This document shows positions 33,204-35,710 of a stretch of DNA of 35,710 nt, piece after piece. The translations under genes and the position numbers were made by a program. The stretch covers positions 1 to 35,710 of the forward strand of contig JAHHSK010000013.1 in assembly GCA_020025255.1 (NCBI GenBank), in the 5' to 3' direction. Under the pieces are notes generated by a model that saw nothing but the letters and a program-made list of their open reading frames with translations, was not told the DNA's origin and made no database searches. Source of the DNA: Ruthenibacterium sp. (GTDB lineage: Bacteria > Bacillota > Clostridia > Oscillospirales > Ruminococcaceae). Position 1 is the stretch's first letter. Every line of letters begins with the position of its first letter.

Positions 33204-34517
33204 ATGTTTATTCAATATTATCGATATCTTTCCCGGTATCATTGCGAGCCGATTCGGCACGACCCGCATCTGCAGATCGTGTATCCGGCAGATGAACACG
33301 GGATCATCACAGCGGCGCACGATTTTTATGTGATCGGAACCTTCGCGGATTGCATCGTGGAGGACTGTGCGAAACTGACCGTGGAGCTGCTGGAGCTTTC
33401 GAGCGGGGAAGCGGTAAGAACCGTGCAGACAAACCGCAAGAACGGCCCGCTGTTTGCAGACGATCCGGGAATCGTTACGAACGAAACAAAACAGGCCGTT
33501 ATGAGCAGCGGCATGCCGGATCTTGCGTATGACCCGCAGGACCCGGATTCGTTTTTCTATACATGGAACAAGGCGTATTTGTGCGATACGGGCTTTTCTG
33601 CCCTGATTTACGGCGGCAGCTATGGAAAAGATCGGATCGTTCAGAACGATCAGTTCGGCAGGCCGTTACAGCCCTTGCAGGAGGGCTTCTATGAAGTGCG
33701 TGTCACACTGGAAACCGGTGGGCAGCGCTATGTATCCGCCAAAAAAATCAAGCTGGCTTGCGGACATAAGGAAATCATCCTTTCGCGCTTTTCGCCGCCG
33801 CAGCATGTGGAAATCGTGGAACGCTTTGCCGCGGAGCAGGGGTTTGAGCCGTTTACCGATCCGTATGCGGGAATTTGGGATCCGCAGTATTTTGCCTGTC
33901 CGTGGCCTTCCAAGGCATATTTGGAAATCCCCGCCCGCTGGCATTGGGGGGATGCACAGGAATATGAGTCCGGCATGGTGCACTGCTTTGACTACAATAT
34001 TTCCGAACCGTGCGTATCCTATCAGATCGAGATCGCCAATCTGCTGCGCAAGGATGCCAACATCGTGGATCAGCTCGATCGGCTGAAATTTTACTATTAC
34101 CCCGCGGGCATGCCAGCCCTTTCCCGCCGTGCCGGCGAACAGCTGGAGGTGTTCGGGCAAGGAAAATATGCCGTCATCACACAGGCTGTGCAGGAAAACG
34201 GACAGCTTCGCATCCAAGCGGTTTATAAGCCGATCCCCTCGGCGGTTCGGCAGATCGAAGGCTGCGAGTATGCGATATGCAACCGCATTGCGCATGTGGA
34301 GTATGTGCTGCAAGATCCCGACGGCAGACGCACCGTAAGTGCACCGCATCCGGTTGGCGTGTGGAAGAGCAAAGACGATGACACCAGCGAATTTCTGGTG
34401 CTGCAATCCGATCATGTGATCCCGGCACAGACAGCTGTGCCCGGAACGACTCTTACGATGATTGCCCGGGACATAGACGGAGCGATCTGGGACGAAGTGA
34501 CCCGAGTGCTTGAGTGA
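33204..34517 (+). CDS. Protein of unknown function, beta-rich, 437 aa
   Basis: I do not recognise a family. The protein has no signal peptide or membrane helix and looks largely beta, with Ig-like strands at about 30-75 (TVELLELSSGEAVRTVQ), 150-185 and 310-437, and a central aromatic-rich stretch (about 225-285) containing CPWPSKAYLEIPARWHWGD and FDYN. Several Cys, His and Trp residues in that part could form a ligand or metal site. It sits 11 bases after the TIM-barrel gene and 71 bases before adenosine deaminase, so it most likely serves the same catabolic route, perhaps as a carbohydrate-active or binding protein. A GGCAGGAAAC site precedes ATG 33204. Confidence 0.82.
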   Translation: MFIQYYRYLSRYHCEPIRHDPHLQIVYPADEHGIITAAHDFYVIGTFADCIVEDCAKLTVELLELSSGEAVRTVQTNRKNGPLFADDPGIVTNETKQAVMSSGMPDLAYDPQDPDSFFYTWNKAYLCDTGFSALIYGGSYGKDRIVQNDQFGRPLQPLQEGFYEVRVTLETGGQRYVSAKKIKLACGHKEIILSRFSPPQHVEIVERFAAEQGFEPFTDPYAGIWDPQYFACPWPSKAYLEIPARWHWGDAQEYESGMVHCFDYNISEPCVSYQIEIANLLRKDANIVDQLDRLKFYYYPAGMPALSRRAGEQLEVFGQGKYAVITQAVQENGQLRIQAVYKPIPSAVRQIEGCEYAICNRIAHVEYVLQDPDGRRTVSAPHPVGVWKSKDDDTSEFLVLQSDHVIPAQTAVPGTTLTMIARDIDGAIWDEVTRVLE

Positions 34518-34588
34518 ATGCATCGGAAGGATATGCCGGGCGGGGCAGATATCCGCAGGAAAGCCGGAAGAACAGAAGGAGGCCGCAC

Positions 34589-35581
34589 ATGAATATCGAG
34601 ACACTGCGCAAGCTGCCGAAGGTGGAGCTTCACTGCCATTTGGATGGCTCCATTGGGATGCAGGCGCTGAAAGAAATTACGAACGGAAGGGAAACCGAGC
34701 TGGCCAAAAAAATCAGTGCCCCGGTTCCCTGTGAAAGCTTAGGGGAATATCTTGGCTGCTTTGATGCCATACTTCCCTTTCTGCAAACGGAAAAGGCTCT
34801 GGAGACGGCGGCATATGATGTGATCCGTCAGGCGGCCAGCGAGCATGTTGTTTATATGGAAGTGCGGTTTGCCCCCGGGCAGCACTGCCGCGCCGGGCTC
34901 AATGAGATACAGGCCTGCCATGCGGTGCTGCGGGGTCTTGAGCGGGGAGAACGGGATTTCGGCACACGAAGCAGAGCCTTGTTATGCATGATGCGCGGAC
35001 AGGATGAGACGTATAACCGCCGTACCTTGGAAGCCGCCAGAGCACTCCGCGGATATGGCGTGGCGGGGCTGGATCTGGCGGGGAATGAAGCGGCTTATCC
35101 GGTGCAGCTGTATCGGGATCTATTGGAACAGGCATCGCGCTGGGCGATCCCGTTTACGATCCATGCGGGCGAGTGCGGCAGCAGTGAAAATATCCGCTGC
35201 GCGGTTGAAATGGGCGCGCGCCGCATCGGCCATGGGGTGGCAGCAGTAAACGATGAACAGACAAAAGAGCTTTGCAGAAAAAACAACATCTGCTTTGAAA
35301 TGTGCCCGATCAGCAATTTGCAGACAAAGGCGGTTCGCAATGCTCAGGAATATCCCTTTTTGAAGATGCGGCAGGAAAACCTGTGCGTAACGATCCACAC
35401 CGATAATCGCACCGTATCCTCCACCAATCTGACCCGGGAATGGAACTTTTTGGCGCAGACATTGGACGGCGTGGATGAGGAACTGGTGCGGCAAGCAAAT
35501 CGGCAGGCTGCAAAAGCCGCTTTCCTGCCCCCGCACGAAATCACAAAAATCATTCGGGAACTGGAACAGTACGAAGCATAA
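34589..35581 (+). CDS. add: Adenosine deaminase
   Basis: A 330-aa zinc deaminase that converts adenosine (or deoxyadenosine) to inosine. The zinc and catalytic residues are present in order: H15 and H17 in ELHCHLDGS, H192 and E195 in IHAGECGS, H215 in RIGHG and D272 in HTDNRTVS. The TDNR form rather than TDDP is the one found in actinobacterial and many clostridial Add proteins. Length matches the family (about 330-350). I chose ATG 34589 because AGAAGGAGG lies 7 bases upstream; an in-frame upstream start at 34514 is not supported. As last gene of the operon it can feed inosine to the nucleoside hydrolase. An aminofutalosine-type or other adenine-nucleoside deaminase is a less likely alternative. 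Confidence 0.92.
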   Translation: MNIETLRKLPKVELHCHLDGSIGMQALKEITNGRETELAKKISAPVPCESLGEYLGCFDAILPFLQTEKALETAAYDVIRQAASEHVVYMEVRFAPGQHCRAGLNEIQACHAVLRGLERGERDFGTRSRALLCMMRGQDETYNRRTLEAARALRGYGVAGLDLAGNEAAYPVQLYRDLLEQASRWAIPFTIHAGECGSSENIRCAVEMGARRIGHGVAAVNDEQTKELCRKNNICFEMCPISNLQTKAVRNAQEYPFLKMRQENLCVTIHTDNRTVSSTNLTREWNFLAQTLDGVDEELVRQANRQAAKAAFLPPHEITKIIRELEQYEA

Positions 35582-35660
35582 GAGCGCACCGGGCGAATAC
35601 GCCGAAAAAACGAAAAGACCGGAAGGCAGCATAACCGGATGCCGCAGCGGTCTGCACAAG

Positions 35661-35698
35661 AAAAAAGGACGGTACCCATGCAGGGTACCGTCCTTTTT
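35661..35698. terminator. Bidirectional terminator after adenosine deaminase
   Basis: GGACGGTACCC (35667-35677) and GGGTACCGTCC (35683-35693) form a perfect 11-bp stem with a 5-base loop, with six A on the left and five T on the right. It closes the catabolic operon and could also stop a gene approaching from the right. Confidence 0.9.
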
Positions 35699-35710
35699 AT
35701 GCATCAAGAT

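Noticed and set aside
34514..34588. Upstream extension of adenosine deaminase to 34514
   Set aside because: The strong AGAAGGAGG site lies inside the extension, 7 bases before ATG 34589, and known Add proteins begin at that point.
1..35710. CRISPR array, insertion sequence or prophage genes
   Set aside because: No regularly spaced DNA repeats, no transposase or integrase and no phage gene were found on reading both strands.

Overview
The window reads as the chromosome of a Gram-positive Clostridia-type bacterium, probably a gut member of the Oscillospiraceae/Ruminococcaceae sort. The grounds are strong AGGAGG-type ribosome sites, moderate GC, WXG100 proteins with an EssC-type ATPase, a lipoprotein-anchored sugar-type ABC transporter, and an AraC-type regulator with a receiver domain. 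The species assignment is inference. All recognised genes lie on the + strand.

Region 1 (1-656) holds the 3' half of a tRNA-Ser with its terminator, about 290 bases with no assignable feature, and then a good sigma-A-type promoter followed within about ten bases of its start point by a perfect terminator hairpin. That arrangement looks like an attenuator in front of the next operon.

Region 2 (657-25053) is one long run of 15 tightly packed genes forming a divergent type VII (ESX/Yuk-like, T7SSb) secretion locus joined to a Ser/Thr phosphorylation circuit. In order it encodes an FHA protein, a CpaE/TadZ-like ATPase, a YukD/EsaB ubiquitin-like protein, the EssC motor, a WXG100 protein, a coiled-coil protein, a 575-aa candidate secreted substrate, a two-helix membrane protein, a TPR protein, a WXG-like protein and two near-duplicate WXG100 proteins. 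It continues with a second two-helix membrane protein, a second FHA protein, a PP2C phosphatase, a membrane Ser/Thr kinase, a small membrane protein with a threonine-rich-motif tail, and a 2415-aa Ig/YDG-repeat surface protein. Recognisable EsaA, EssA and canonical EssB are absent. The kinase has EssB's layout (kinase fold, one membrane helix, outer helical domain), and the N-terminal domains of both FHA proteins resemble the EssB/YukC pseudokinase domain. My main hypothesis is that this T7SS carries an active kinase in the EssB position and is switched by reversible Thr phosphorylation read by FHA domains.

Region 3 (25054-25543) is non-coding and crowded with hairpins, including two terminator-like structures, and ends in a strong promoter. 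Region 4 (25544-27109) encodes a response-regulator-like AraC protein with a degenerate receiver domain, followed by a clear terminator.

Region 5 (27110-35581) begins with a structured leader and continues as an apparent catabolic operon: a Cof-type HAD phosphatase, two CUT1-family permeases, a lipoprotein solute-binding protein, a nucleoside hydrolase, a sugar-phosphate isomerase/epimerase-like TIM barrel, a 437-aa protein of unknown function and adenosine deaminase. The enzyme set suggests uptake and breakdown of a nucleoside or ribosylated compound. A hairpin after the binding-protein gene probably reduces expression of the downstream enzymes. A bidirectional terminator closes the window.
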